A stretch of 64,000 nt of DNA from Methanoregulaceae archaeon UXB-2016 (GTDB taxonomy: Archaea > Halobacteriota > Methanomicrobia > Methanomicrobiales > Methanospirillaceae). The position numbers and the translations under genes were made by a program. Position 1 is the first letter of the stretch, and each line of letters starts with the position of its first letter. The notes under the pieces were generated by a model that saw only the letters and a program-made list of their open reading frames with translations, ran no database searches and was not told the DNA's origin. Of this stretch, positions 24,973-34,500 are shown in pieces. The stretch is from the NCBI GenBank assembly GCA_004332335.1, contig SISS01000014.1, positions 1-64,000 on the forward strand, read 5' to 3'.

Positions 24973-26922
24973 CTAGAGCCTCATGGTGGTGTGATAGCGG
25001 TTGCGGACCACGATCGCGACCGCATAGATCGCGACGACGAGCATGATCAGGACCAGGGCGGTGCCGTACTTGTTGGTCTCCGAACCGGGCACGTTCGTGG
25101 TCAGGATGAAGAGGTGGTACGGGAGGGCCATGACCGGGTCGAAGACCGACGACGGGAGATATCGCTGCGAGAAGACGACCGCCGTGAACAGGATCGGCGC
25201 GGTCTCCCCGGCCGCACGGCCGATCGAGAGGATCATGCCCGTGATGATCCCGGGGGCGGCCGGCGGCAGGACGACGCGGCCGATCGTCTGCCACCGGGTC
25301 GCACCGAGGGCGAGCGAGCCCTCCCGCAGGGATTGGGGAACGTTCTTCAATGCCTCCTCGGTGGTCCGTATGATCGTCGGCAGCACCATCAGCCCGAGCG
25401 TGATCTGGCCGGCGAGCATCGAGACACCGAAGCCGAGGAAGAGGACGAGAAAGGCGAAGCCGAAGAGACCGAAGACGATCGAGGGGGTGCCGTTCAGAAG
25501 GTCCACGCCGGTCCGGATCGTCCGGGTCAGGCGGTTGTCGCGCTGGTACTCGACCAGGTAGATCGCGGCCCCCACCCCGAACGGCAGGGCGAACGCGATC
25601 GAACCGGCGACGAGGCAGAGAGTGCCGACGATCGCCGGGAAGATCCCGCCCTCGCGCCCCAGGTCCCTCGGTGACGAGGTCAGGAATTCCCAGGAGAGGG
25701 CGGGCAGGCCCTTCGAGATGATATCGAAGAGGATGATCGCGAGGATCAGGAGGACTGCACCGACGGCTGCATAGATGAGGAGGAAGGCGAGCTGCTGGCT
25801 CCGCGCCCGGGAGAGGCGGGGGACGACCAGCGCCAGGACGGCCACGACAAGGAGGGCGGCCCCTGCGTAGTACGGCCCTCCCATCGAACCGATCACGGCC
25901 ACGACGAGGAGCGCGACGAGGGCGATCGGTGCGGCCGAAGTCGCAGGGTGCCTGAAGATCGACTCGAGGACGGTTCGGCCCGCGTGTGCTCGACCTGTTG
26001 CCCGGGCGTTCAGGCGCTTGAGGATCATGGATGCGCCGAGGTTGACGATCAGCGTGATCACCAGCAGCACGGTCGCGAGTGCGAAGAGCGCGTGGTAGTG
26101 AAGGGAGCCGATCGCGACCTCGCCCATCTCGATCCCGAGGGTCCCGGTCAGGGTCCGCACGGGCGAGAGGACGTTCGTGATCGGCGAGGGAATGATCGCG
26201 GCGTTCCCGGTCACCATCAGGACGGCCATCGTCTCGCCGATCGCGCGGCCCATGCCCAGGATGATCGCGGCCGTGATGCCGGAGAGTGCGGCTGGTACGA
26301 CCACCTGCCGGATCGTCTGCCACCTCGTGGCCCCCAGGGCGAGCGAGCCCTCGCGGAACTCCCGGGGCACGCTGTTGATCGCGTCCTCCGAGACCGAGAT
26401 GATCGTCGGGAGGGCCATGATCCCGAGCAGGATCGAGCCGGCGAGCATCGACTCGCCCGAGGGCGCGTCGAACGTGACTCGGAGCCATTCGACCAGGACG
26501 ATCAGGCCGAAGAACCCGTAGACGACCGAGGGGATACCTGCGAGGAGTTCGACCGCCGGCTTGACCAGGACCTTGACCCGGTACGGCGCAACCTCCGAGA
26601 GGTAGATGGCCGTGGCGATCGAGAGGGGCACGGCAACGACCATCGATCCGGCCGTGACGAGCAACGTGCCGACGATCAGCGGGAGGATCCCGAACGCCGG
26701 GGGATCGAAGGTCGGGCTCCAGGTCACGCCGGCGAGGAACGGCCAGAGACCGTACTCGTTGAAGAGCGGGAGGCCGTCCCAGACGAGATAGAGCAGGATG
26801 AAGAAGACCGTGACGACGGCAAAAAGGGCGCAGAGCAGCCAGATGATGGAGATCGCCGTCTCCTTGAGTGGGCTCGACGACATCCGTGTCGGCGGCGGTG
26901 TCACGCTGGATGCCTGGTTCAT
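24973..26922 (-). CDS. pstC-pstA: Fused phosphate permease PstC-PstA
   Basis: At 649 residues this is twice the size of either usual permease. The first half (about 20-310) is PstC-like and the second (about 330-649) PstA-like. Each has its own EAA loop, with near-identical REGSLALGATRWQTI sequences. The linker between them is a helical stretch with extra hydrophobic segments. PstC and PstA normally form a heterodimer; here one chain supplies both, fixing 1:1 stoichiometry. There is no frameshift signal at the junction, so the fusion looks real. It lies between pstS and pstB, with phoU last. Confidence 0.92.
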   Translation of the reverse strand: MNQASSVTPPPTRMSSSPLKETAISIIWLLCALFAVVTVFFILLYLVWDGLPLFNEYGLWPFLAGVTWSPTFDPPAFGILPLIVGTLLVTAGSMVVAVPLSIATAIYLSEVAPYRVKVLVKPAVELLAGIPSVVYGFFGLIVLVEWLRVTFDAPSGESMLAGSILLGIMALPTIISVSEDAINSVPREFREGSLALGATRWQTIRQVVVPAALSGITAAIILGMGRAIGETMAVLMVTGNAAIIPSPITNVLSPVRTLTGTLGIEMGEVAIGSLHYHALFALATVLLVITLIVNLGASMILKRLNARATGRAHAGRTVLESIFRHPATSAAPIALVALLVVAVIGSMGGPYYAGAALLVVAVLALVVPRLSRARSQQLAFLLIYAAVGAVLLILAIILFDIISKGLPALSWEFLTSSPRDLGREGGIFPAIVGTLCLVAGSIAFALPFGVGAAIYLVEYQRDNRLTRTIRTGVDLLNGTPSIVFGLFGFAFLVLFLGFGVSMLAGQITLGLMVLPTIIRTTEEALKNVPQSLREGSLALGATRWQTIGRVVLPPAAPGIITGMILSIGRAAGETAPILFTAVVFSQRYLPSSVFDPVMALPYHLFILTTNVPGSETNKYGTALVLIMLVVAIYAVAIVVRNRYHTTMRL

Positions 26923-26961
26923 AAGGAGATCCTGAAGAAGGAGTGAGGGTCGAGGGACGGC

Positions 26962-27984
26962 TCAGGCCGTCCTGGTGATCGAGACGAACCCTTCCTCCTC
27001 GACGATCTTCTGTCCCTCGGGGCTGAGCGTGAAGTCGATGAAGTCCTTCGCGAGCCCGGTTGCATCGCCGTTCGTCACGTAGTAGAGGTTCCGGGCGAGC
27101 GGGTAGGTGCCCTTCACCACGTTTTCGGTGGTGGGCTGCACCTCGGTGCCGTTGACGGAGAGGTTGAGGGCCTTGACGGAGTTGTCGATGTACCCGAGAC
27201 CGACGTAGCCGATCGCCCCGGGGTTCGGGCTGATCGAGGACTTGACCGCACCGTTCGAGTTCTTCTCGAGCATCGAAGCCGTCGTCGCGTTCTTGCCCAG
27301 GATCTTCTCGGTGAAGAACTCGCGCGTGCCCGAGGCCGAGTCGCGGCCGATCACGACGATTGGCTGGGCCTTGCTGCCGACATCCTTCCAGTTCACGGCC
27401 TTGCCGGTGTAGATATTCTTGATCTGCTCGAGCGAGATGGTCGTGATCGCGTTCGATGGATGGACGATCACCACGATGCCGTCACGGGCCATCGGGACCG
27501 CCTTCAGGCCCGCGTACTTCGTCTTCTCGGCGTCCTTGAGCTCGCGCGAGGACATGCCGATCTCGGCCGTCTTCTCGCCTGCCGACTGCACGCCCACGCC
27601 CGAGCCGCCGCCCGAGATCTGGACATCGGCGTTCTTGTTCAGCTCCATGAACCGCTCGGCGAGCTTCTGCGCGATTGGCAGGACCGTGGTCGAACCGGTC
27701 ACGGAGATCTTCCCTGTGGACGCCCCGGGGATGTACGTAGAGCCGGCGGTCGTGGCCGTCACGGTCGGAGCGACCGTGGTGCCGGTCGTCGTGACCTGGG
27801 TTCCGGCGGCGGTCGTCGGGGCGGTCGTGGTCAGGGTCGTGGGCGCGGCCGTCGGGGTGGGGGTTGCTGTGCCTCCGGTGCCGGTGCAGCCGGCGACGAG
27901 CAGCGCCCCGATGAGGACGATGGCCGTCGCCAGCATGGCGATTGTGATCTGGGGGTGATTCGATGACATGTGCTGGAATCTCAT
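26962..27984 (-). CDS. pstS: Phosphate-binding lipoprotein PstS
   Basis: The 340-residue protein has a lipoprotein signal (LIGALLVAGCTGTGG) and a Thr/Pro-rich linker of about 55 residues. A PstS fold follows, with GSTTVLPIAQ, GGGSGVGVQ and RDSASGTREFF contacting phosphate in the family. It delivers phosphate to the PstCA permease encoded 39 bases downstream. A second ATG at 27969 is possible and would still leave a complete signal peptide. It is transcribed divergently from the AbrB-PhoU regulator across a 111-base AT-rich region. Confidence 0.94.
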   Translation of the reverse strand: MRFQHMSSNHPQITIAMLATAIVLIGALLVAGCTGTGGTATPTPTAAPTTLTTTAPTTAAGTQVTTTGTTVAPTVTATTAGSTYIPGASTGKISVTGSTTVLPIAQKLAERFMELNKNADVQISGGGSGVGVQSAGEKTAEIGMSSRELKDAEKTKYAGLKAVPMARDGIVVIVHPSNAITTISLEQIKNIYTGKAVNWKDVGSKAQPIVVIGRDSASGTREFFTEKILGKNATTASMLEKNSNGAVKSSISPNPGAIGYVGLGYIDNSVKALNLSVNGTEVQPTTENVVKGTYPLARNLYYVTNGDATGLAKDFIDFTLSPEGQKIVEEEGFVSITRTA

Positions 27985-27997
27985 GGGCTCGCACTGG

Positions 27998-28067
27998 ATA
28001 TACAGATGTTCGACATAAAATATAGATATATATGGAAATAATAGGGAAGACGTACATGATGTATAGG
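27998..28067. promoter_or_regulatory. Divergent promoter region of pst operon and AbrB-PhoU regulator
   Basis: This AT-rich block contains minus-strand TATA-like sequences (TATATTTTATG about 30 bases before the pstS start). On the plus strand, GATGTATAGG at 28058-28067 lies about 34 bases before the regulator ATG. The shared space is where a phosphate-responsive regulator would act. Confidence 0.5.
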
Positions 28068-28095
28068 GCAGGAACGTTCTGGTGCAGGAGAGACC

Positions 28096-29103
28096 ATGGA
28101 TATTAGGCGTGTACAGGTAACCGGGGGGTCGTCGTTCGTCGTGACACTCCCCAAGGAATGGACGACGGCCATGAAGATCCAGAAGAACGATCCGGTTCGG
28201 GTGACCGCCCAGCCGGACGGCACGCTCCTGATAACGCCAAATCTCTTCGAGGACCAGGTCTCACGAGTCCGGGCGATCGACGTCAGCTCCTGCACAAGTG
28301 CCTCATTTCTCTTCCGTTCTCTTATCGGAACATATATCGCCGGTTATTCCGAGATCACGATCGGTTCAAAATCACGTCTTCCCCCGTTCGTCCGGACTGT
28401 CGTGCGCGACTTCACGCAGATGACGATCGGGCAGGAGGTGATGGAGGAGACCAGCACGACGATCCGGATCCGGGACCTCCTCAACCCGGTCGAGCTCTCG
28501 TTCGAGAGCACGCTCAAGCGGATGTACGTGATCTCGCGGTCCATGCACGAGGACGCGATCACGGCGGTCCAGTCTCGGGATAATGGGCTCGCAGCCGACG
28601 TGATCGCTGAGGACCGGGATGTCGACCGGCTCCAGTGGCTGATCTCCCGGCAGACGAACATGGTCATGCGGAACACGAGTCTTATGAGACGGACCGGGCT
28701 TTCGCCCGTCGCGATCGTGAGTCATGCGATCGTGGCGCGGGTCATCGAGCGGATCGCGGACCACGCCGTCCGGATCGCGACGAACTGTGCTGCACTCGCT
28801 GATCGCCCGCTCGAGCCGGAACTCGCCGCTCGGCTTCAGGCGGCAAGCGCCTTCTCTCTCGAGGTATTCGATAAGGCGGCCGGCTCGTTCTTCTCGCACG
28901 ACATGAAGCTCGCGAACCAATCGATCGAGGAGGTGCGGCAGGCCGAGACCCTCTGCGAGGAGCTGCATACCCAGGCCCTCTCCTTACCGGCCAAGCCTGC
29001 GGTTGCACTCGGATATATCGCCGAGTCCATCCGGCGACTCGGGGAGTACTCGGGAGATATCGCTGAGATCGTGATCAACGACGCCGTCGAGAAGGAAAAC
29101 TAG
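28096..29103 (+). CDS. AbrB-PhoU phosphate uptake regulator
   Basis: The 335-residue protein has an N-terminal SpoVT/AbrB DNA-binding fold (MDIRRVQVTGGSSFVVTLPKEW, then INKNDPVRV-like) and two C-terminal PhoU-like helical repeats (residues about 115-330). This is the archaeal type of phosphate regulator. It is divergent from pstS and so probably controls the pst operon and itself. A GCAGGAG site precedes the ATG. The chain is complete. The DNA-binding role is known for AbrB folds; direct binding to the shared promoter is my inference. Confidence 0.88.
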   Translation: MDIRRVQVTGGSSFVVTLPKEWTTAMKIQKNDPVRVTAQPDGTLLITPNLFEDQVSRVRAIDVSSCTSASFLFRSLIGTYIAGYSEITIGSKSRLPPFVRTVVRDFTQMTIGQEVMEETSTTIRIRDLLNPVELSFESTLKRMYVISRSMHEDAITAVQSRDNGLAADVIAEDRDVDRLQWLISRQTNMVMRNTSLMRRTGLSPVAIVSHAIVARVIERIADHAVRIATNCAALADRPLEPELAARLQAASAFSLEVFDKAAGSFFSHDMKLANQSIEEVRQAETLCEELHTQALSLPAKPAVALGYIAESIRRLGEYSGDIAEIVINDAVEKEN

Positions 29104-29145
29104 GCGGAACGATAGTCTCGCCGTGGCGGATCTGATTGGGGGCCA

Positions 29146-30180
29146 TCATGAGATCGATGTACTGTGGGAGGGGCCGAAGACCTGGATCCGGTTGTTGCCC
29201 GTGTCCACCACGTAGACCTGACCGGCACGGTCGATGGCCACACCGCGAGGATCGCTGAACTCACCCTCAGACGATCCGAACCGGCCCCACGCCGCGACGA
29301 ACATCCCGTCCGGTGTGAAGGCCTGGACCCGGTCGTTCCCCGAGTCGGCCACGTAGACCATGCCGTCCGGGCCCACCGCGATCCCGTAGGGGGCATAGAA
29401 CTGTCCGACGCCCGAGCCGCGGCACCCCCACGCAACCTCGAAGGCTCCTGTCGGTGTGAACATCTGGACCCGGAAATTGCTCGTGTCCGCAACATAGACA
29501 GCGCCGGCGCCGTCGACCGCGATCGACCGGGGGGACTTGAACTGTCCGTCTCCCGATCCCCGGCTCCCCCATGCGGAGATGAAGGTGCCGGTCGAGCTGA
29601 AGACCTGGACGCGGTGGTTCTCGGTGTCGGCAACGTACACCTTCTCTCCCGTGTCCACGGCGATCCCGCGGGGATACCGGAACTGGCCGTGTTCCTCACC
29701 GTTGCCCCCCCAGGTGGCGACTGGGGCGCCGATCGCCGTGAACTTCTGGATGCGGTCGTTGTCCGAGTCGGCCACGTAGACCGTGCCGGCTCCGTCCACA
29801 GCAACCCCCCCGGGATACTTGAACCGGCCGTAGCACTGGCCGTTGCCGGACGATGCTGCGATGAAGGCACCGTCCGACGTGAACGACAAAATCCGGTTGT
29901 TGTCCGAATCGGCCACGTACACGGTACCGGCCGGGTCGATGGCGACACCCCCGGGATATCGGAGCTGTCCGTCGCCGCCCCAGCATGCGATGAGTTCGAC
30001 CGGGTCGGACCTTTCACCGACTGACACGGCCGTCACGGGCTCCGACCGCAGCACGGCGATCATCTCGTGCAGCTCTTCCCGCGTGATCTCGCCCCGGGCG
30101 TATCGCACGCGGACGATTGCGATCGGATCGGATGCCGGTCGGGTGTTGTGGTGGGTCTGGTCGGAACAACTGCGGATCAT
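29146..30180 (-). CDS. SHOCT-NHL six-bladed propeller protein
   Basis: The 344-residue protein begins with a SHOCT-like segment (IAIVRVRYARGEITREELHEMI) and continues with six NHL repeats of about 47 residues, each with a P-x-G(V/I)AVD core and VYVADS(D/G)NxRI. It has no signal peptide, so the propeller is probably cytoplasmic and a binding platform. It starts 9 bases after the stop of the phosphate-binding-like gene with an AAGGACG ribosome site, so the two are co-transcribed. The pairing is unusual. Substrate or partner is unknown. Confidence 0.8.
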   Translation of the reverse strand: MIRSCSDQTHHNTRPASDPIAIVRVRYARGEITREELHEMIAVLRSEPVTAVSVGERSDPVELIACWGGDGQLRYPGGVAIDPAGTVYVADSDNNRILSFTSDGAFIAASSGNGQCYGRFKYPGGVAVDGAGTVYVADSDNDRIQKFTAIGAPVATWGGNGEEHGQFRYPRGIAVDTGEKVYVADTENHRVQVFSSTGTFISAWGSRGSGDGQFKSPRSIAVDGAGAVYVADTSNFRVQMFTPTGAFEVAWGCRGSGVGQFYAPYGIAVGPDGMVYVADSGNDRVQAFTPDGMFVAAWGRFGSSEGEFSDPRGVAIDRAGQVYVVDTGNNRIQVFGPSHSTSIS

Positions 30181-30189
30181 GTCACGTCC

Positions 30190-31278
30190 TTATTGGCGGT
30201 CTACTGCCGGGCTCGGTTTCACGTCTGGCGAGTTCCGGCTACTTGGTTCCCCGGAGGCGGTGCGGATCTCCGCGATTGAGAAGTATCCGATCTCATCGAA
30301 GGCGAAGGCCGCCTCGTCGGACTGAGCGAACGCGATGAATCGCGCGACGGGCGGCGAGGGCTCGCCCTTCGTGACGTACGCGAGGGGACGGGTGAGCCGC
30401 TCGATGTATGCCCCGTTCCGGCCGTCGGCGTGTGCGAGCTCGTCCAGGATCGCCGCGCGGATCGCGGACGTGTTCCGGGGCAGGGCATCGCTCTCACCGG
30501 TGTCGATGATGCGGAGGATCTTCACCCCGGGATCTCCTTCTGCGTACCCGACATCGACGAACCCGATCGCGTTCGAGCTCTGTTTCACGAGCTCGAGCAC
30601 GGCCGCATTCGAGGGACCAGCCAGCGCCTCGATCGCCCCCGATGCGCCCCGGTCTTTGGCCTCGAGCCCAGCGTCGACCGACGGCGTCGACGATCCGAAG
30701 AGCCACTGAGCGAAGACCTCCTCCGTGCCGGAGGGATCGATCCGCTGGACCGCGGCCTGCACATGGCCGACGCCGGGGAGGGCCGTGAGATCCGTGCTCC
30801 GGTTGTCGTAGAGCGCCCTGACCTCGTCGGCCGTCACCCTGTCCGCCGGATAGTCACGGCTCGCGATGAGCACGACGGCACTTCCGCCGATCCGATGGAC
30901 CCGAAGATCGGGGTACCGGGCCAGCTCGCCGGCCTCTAGGGGACGCGAGCCCGCCCCGATCTCAGCCGTACCTTCGCCGCACTGCCGGATCCCGCTGCCC
31001 GAGCCCCCGCCCTCGACCAGGATCTTTGCCTTCGGCTCGGCCTTCATGAACATGCCGGCCAGAATCTCCGAGACGGGCTGAACTGTGGTCGAGCCGACGA
31101 TCCGGAACGAGTACTCCGGGCTCACTGTGCCGGAGATCTTGCTTGATGATTCGAGCGGAAAGTGATTCAGGACCTGTGCCGCGATCAGGGCGATACCGGC
31201 CACGGCCACCACGAACACTATCAGGTACTCGACCGATTGCCCGGCCGAATCCATTTCCTCTGGCCCTCGTCTCCTCAT
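30190..31278 (-). CDS. PstS-like binding protein with class III (pilin-like) signal
   Basis: The 362-residue protein begins RRR...SAGQSVEYLIVFVVAVAG, matching the archaeal pilin/archaellin signal in which cleavage occurs at G|Q before a hydrophobic helix with a conserved EYL. The remainder is a PstS-type solute-binding domain (IVGSTTVQPVSEIL, VEGGGSGSGIRQC, IDPSGTEEVFAQW). That suggests a binding protein assembled like a pilin subunit or anchored by its N-terminal helix, not a lipoprotein. The next gene in the operon encodes an NHL propeller. It is divergent from a hybrid kinase. The ligand may be phosphate but is unproven. Confidence 0.8.
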   Translation of the reverse strand: MRRRGPEEMDSAGQSVEYLIVFVVAVAGIALIAAQVLNHFPLESSSKISGTVSPEYSFRIVGSTTVQPVSEILAGMFMKAEPKAKILVEGGGSGSGIRQCGEGTAEIGAGSRPLEAGELARYPDLRVHRIGGSAVVLIASRDYPADRVTADEVRALYDNRSTDLTALPGVGHVQAAVQRIDPSGTEEVFAQWLFGSSTPSVDAGLEAKDRGASGAIEALAGPSNAAVLELVKQSSNAIGFVDVGYAEGDPGVKILRIIDTGESDALPRNTSAIRAAILDELAHADGRNGAYIERLTRPLAYVTKGEPSPPVARFIAFAQSDEAAFAFDEIGYFSIAEIRTASGEPSSRNSPDVKPSPAVDRQ

Positions 31279-31333
31279 AGTCCTCGACCCGACATGGTTG
31301 AGGGTTAGAAATACAGAGTAATAGTCATTGTCA

Positions 31334-31350
31334 CAATATTTTCAATATTG
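31334..31350. promoter_or_regulatory. Palindrome in divergent promoter region
   Basis: CAATATT-TTC-AATATTG is a perfect 7-bp inverted repeat in the 230-base AT-rich space between the pilin-signal binding protein (minus) and the hybrid kinase (plus). It may be an operator. No downstream evidence tells which gene it controls. Confidence 0.4.
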
Positions 31351-31514
31351 ATATATTGATTCCATATCGTGATGCAGGGGTTTTTTGGGTGGATTATGAG
31401 CAAATTGGACTCTATTGTCCCATTCGGAAGAAATTATGCCTATTCAAGCAGAGGGCCGAATATATTGAGGAACTCTTTTAACTATTGTGTTATGATTGAA
31501 ATATAGTGGTTTTG

Positions 31515-34500
31515 ATGGAGATTCTCTCTTCTGCGTCCCATCCGATCGACGAGGCCCGCCAGCGTCAAACGGTTACTCGCCGCAGCTCCATTTATTCGGC
31601 ACGCCCCGTCTCGCTCCGCACTCGGACGCTGATCACAATCTCGGTGATATCTCTGTCGCTGACCATCCTCCTCTTCCTCTTCGCTCTCGGTTCGGTCGGC
31701 GGAGGATTCACAACCCTCGAGAACGAGCAGGTGGCCCGGGATGTCGGGCGTGCCGAGAGTGCGATCGACGGCGAGGTGGCTCGGATCGTCGCGATCGCCG
31801 GGGCATGGGGGAGCGCGCCCGAGCTCACGGCGTTCATGCGCACCCACGATACGACGCTTCTCGACCGCGCTTTCCCCGAGAGCCGTTTTTCCGCCTCCGA
31901 GATCAACATCATGCTCCTTCTCGACGCCGACGGCCGCGTGGTCGAGCACCGGTACGTGAACCTCGAGTACGGGCACCGGATGCCGACCCCGAAAAGCCTC
32001 CTCGCCCAGCTTGCCGGCCATCCGAGCCTCACCAATCAAACACTGGGGGTTGCGTCCGCGAGCGGCCTGATCGACCTCTACTCAGGGCCGATGATGCTGG
32101 CCGCGCAGCCGATCCCGGGCGATGGCCCGGAGCACGGCACGATCATCCTCGGCCGGTACCTCGACTCCGGCGAGATCGCCCAGATCTCGGCCCGGACGCA
32201 GCTCCCGTTCTCGGTCACGCCGCTTGTCGGCAGGGCGATGAACCCCCCACTCGCCGCGGCCGTCGAGCGGCTCAAGGGGGGAGAAACGGCGGTCGTGACG
32301 CCGGCCGACGATGAGCTCATCCGGGGATACGGCCTTCTCTCCGATATCGCGGGAGTCCCGGTCCTCGCGTTGACGATCGAGGAGGGGCGCCCAATTTACC
32401 AGCGGGGCCAGGCGAGCCTGAGCTACCTCCTCCTCTCCCTCCTCCTGATCGGGCTCGTCTTCGGCGGCATGACCATGTTCCTGCTCGAACGCACGGTCCT
32501 CTCGCGCCTGGCCGTGCTCGCTACCCGGATCACCACGATCACCCAGAGCGGCCGCCTCTCCTCCCGCATCGCCTTCGAGGGGTCCGACGAGATCACCTTG
32601 GTCGCCGCGCGGATCAACGACATGCTCGGTTCGCTCGAACGGTCGCAGGCCCTGATCCAGGCGCACCAGGAGCGGTACGGCCGGCTTGTCGAGGAGTCAC
32701 GCGACCTCTTCTTCACCATCGATACCGCGGGCCGGATCACGGCGGTCAACCGGACGACCGAGTCCATGACGGGGTACGACCGGGAGGTGCTCGTCGGCCG
32801 CGACCTCTCGTCCCTCTTCACAGAGTCCGACGTGCCAACCGTTCGGTCCTGGCTTTCGGCCACAGATGCCCACAAAGGGCACCACGCAGGGATGGTCAGA
32901 ATCATAACCCGCGCCGGAGTCGAGCAGCTGATCGAGATCCGGGCCCAGCCCGAGTACGATCTCGCCACGCACCAGCCGATCGGGATCTTCTGCATCGCCC
33001 GGAATGTCACCGAACGCGAGCGGGCTCGGGCCGAGCTGGCCCGCCACCGCGACCGGCTCGAGGAACTCGTGGACGAGCGGACGGCGCAGCTCGAGGACGA
33101 GGTCGCGGTCCGTCGGGCGGCCGAACGCTCGCTCGCAGAGCAGAAGGAGCGACTGGCCGTCACCCTCGCCTCGATCGCGGACGGCGTCATAACAACCGAT
33201 ACCGACGGGCGCGTTACCCTGATGAACGCGGTAGCCGCGTCCCTGCTTGACTGCTCGGAGGAGGAGGTTCTCGGGCGCCCGATCGAGGAGGTGCTCCGGT
33301 TGATCGACACGGTCCGGCATCGGCCCATCGAGAGTCCGACGCGCGAGGTGCTCTTCTCGGGCAGGGCCGTCGAGCACACGCACGGGCTGGGATTCCTCGA
33401 TCGGGACGGTGGGGAACGGCCTATTGTCCTCTCGGCCGCGCCGATCGAGGACGAGGGGCGGCACCGGTTCGGCGCAGTGCTCGTGTTCCGGGACATCATG
33501 GACCGGCTCCGAATCGAGGAGGAGCAGGCCCGCACCCAGCGCCTCGAGTCGCTCGGGGTCCTCGCAGGCGGGATCGCGCACGACTTCAACAACATCCTGA
33601 CGGCGATAACGGGCAATCTCGCCCTGGCGAAGCTCGATATCGATCCGGAGACCCAGGTCTACGGCTGCCTCGAGGACGCGGAGGCGGCGACGATGCGGGC
33701 AGGCGAGGTCACGCGGCAACTCATCACGTTCGCGAAGGGCGGGGCCCCCGTCAAGCGGACGGTCGCCATCGGCGAGCTGGTCCGGGAGACGGCCGCGTTC
33801 GTTGCCCGGGCGACGCGGTCGAAGCTCGTGGTCGACCTTAGCGAGCCGCTCTGGTCGGCGGACGTGGACGAGGGGCAGATCGCCCAGGTGATCAACAACC
33901 TGGTGATCAACGCCGACCAGGCGATGCCCGAGGGCGGGCTGATCACCGTGACCGTGGAGAACGTGACCCTCTCGACTCCTGAGGAGTCGCTGCCGGCTGG
34001 CGAGTACGTTCGCTGCCGGGTGACGGACGAGGGGGTGGGGATCCCGAACGAGCGCCTCGCCCGGATATTCGAGCCGTACTTCACGACGAAGAAGTCAGGG
34101 AACGGCCTCGGGCTCGCCTCGGTCGTCTCGATCGTCCGGCGCCACGGTGGCCACCTCACGGTCTCGTCCGAGCTCGGGGTCGGGACGCGGTTCACGGTCT
34201 ATCTGCCGCGGTCGGCCGGGGCACCCGACTCGGCACGGGCCAACGAGCTGCCGGAAGCGACGGGCGGGGACCGGGTCTTGCTGATGGACGACGACCCCGG
34301 GATCCTCTCGACGATAGGAACGCTTCTCACCCGGCGCGGCTATGCGGTCGTCATGGCCGAGGACGGCGCCGGGGCGATCGAGCGGTACCGGGAGGCCTTC
34401 GCAGCCGGAGCGCCTTTCGACGCAGTCGTGATGGACCTGACCGTCCCTGGCGGCATGGGCGGGCTGGAGGCGACGCGGCAGATCCTGGCCCTTGATCCCG

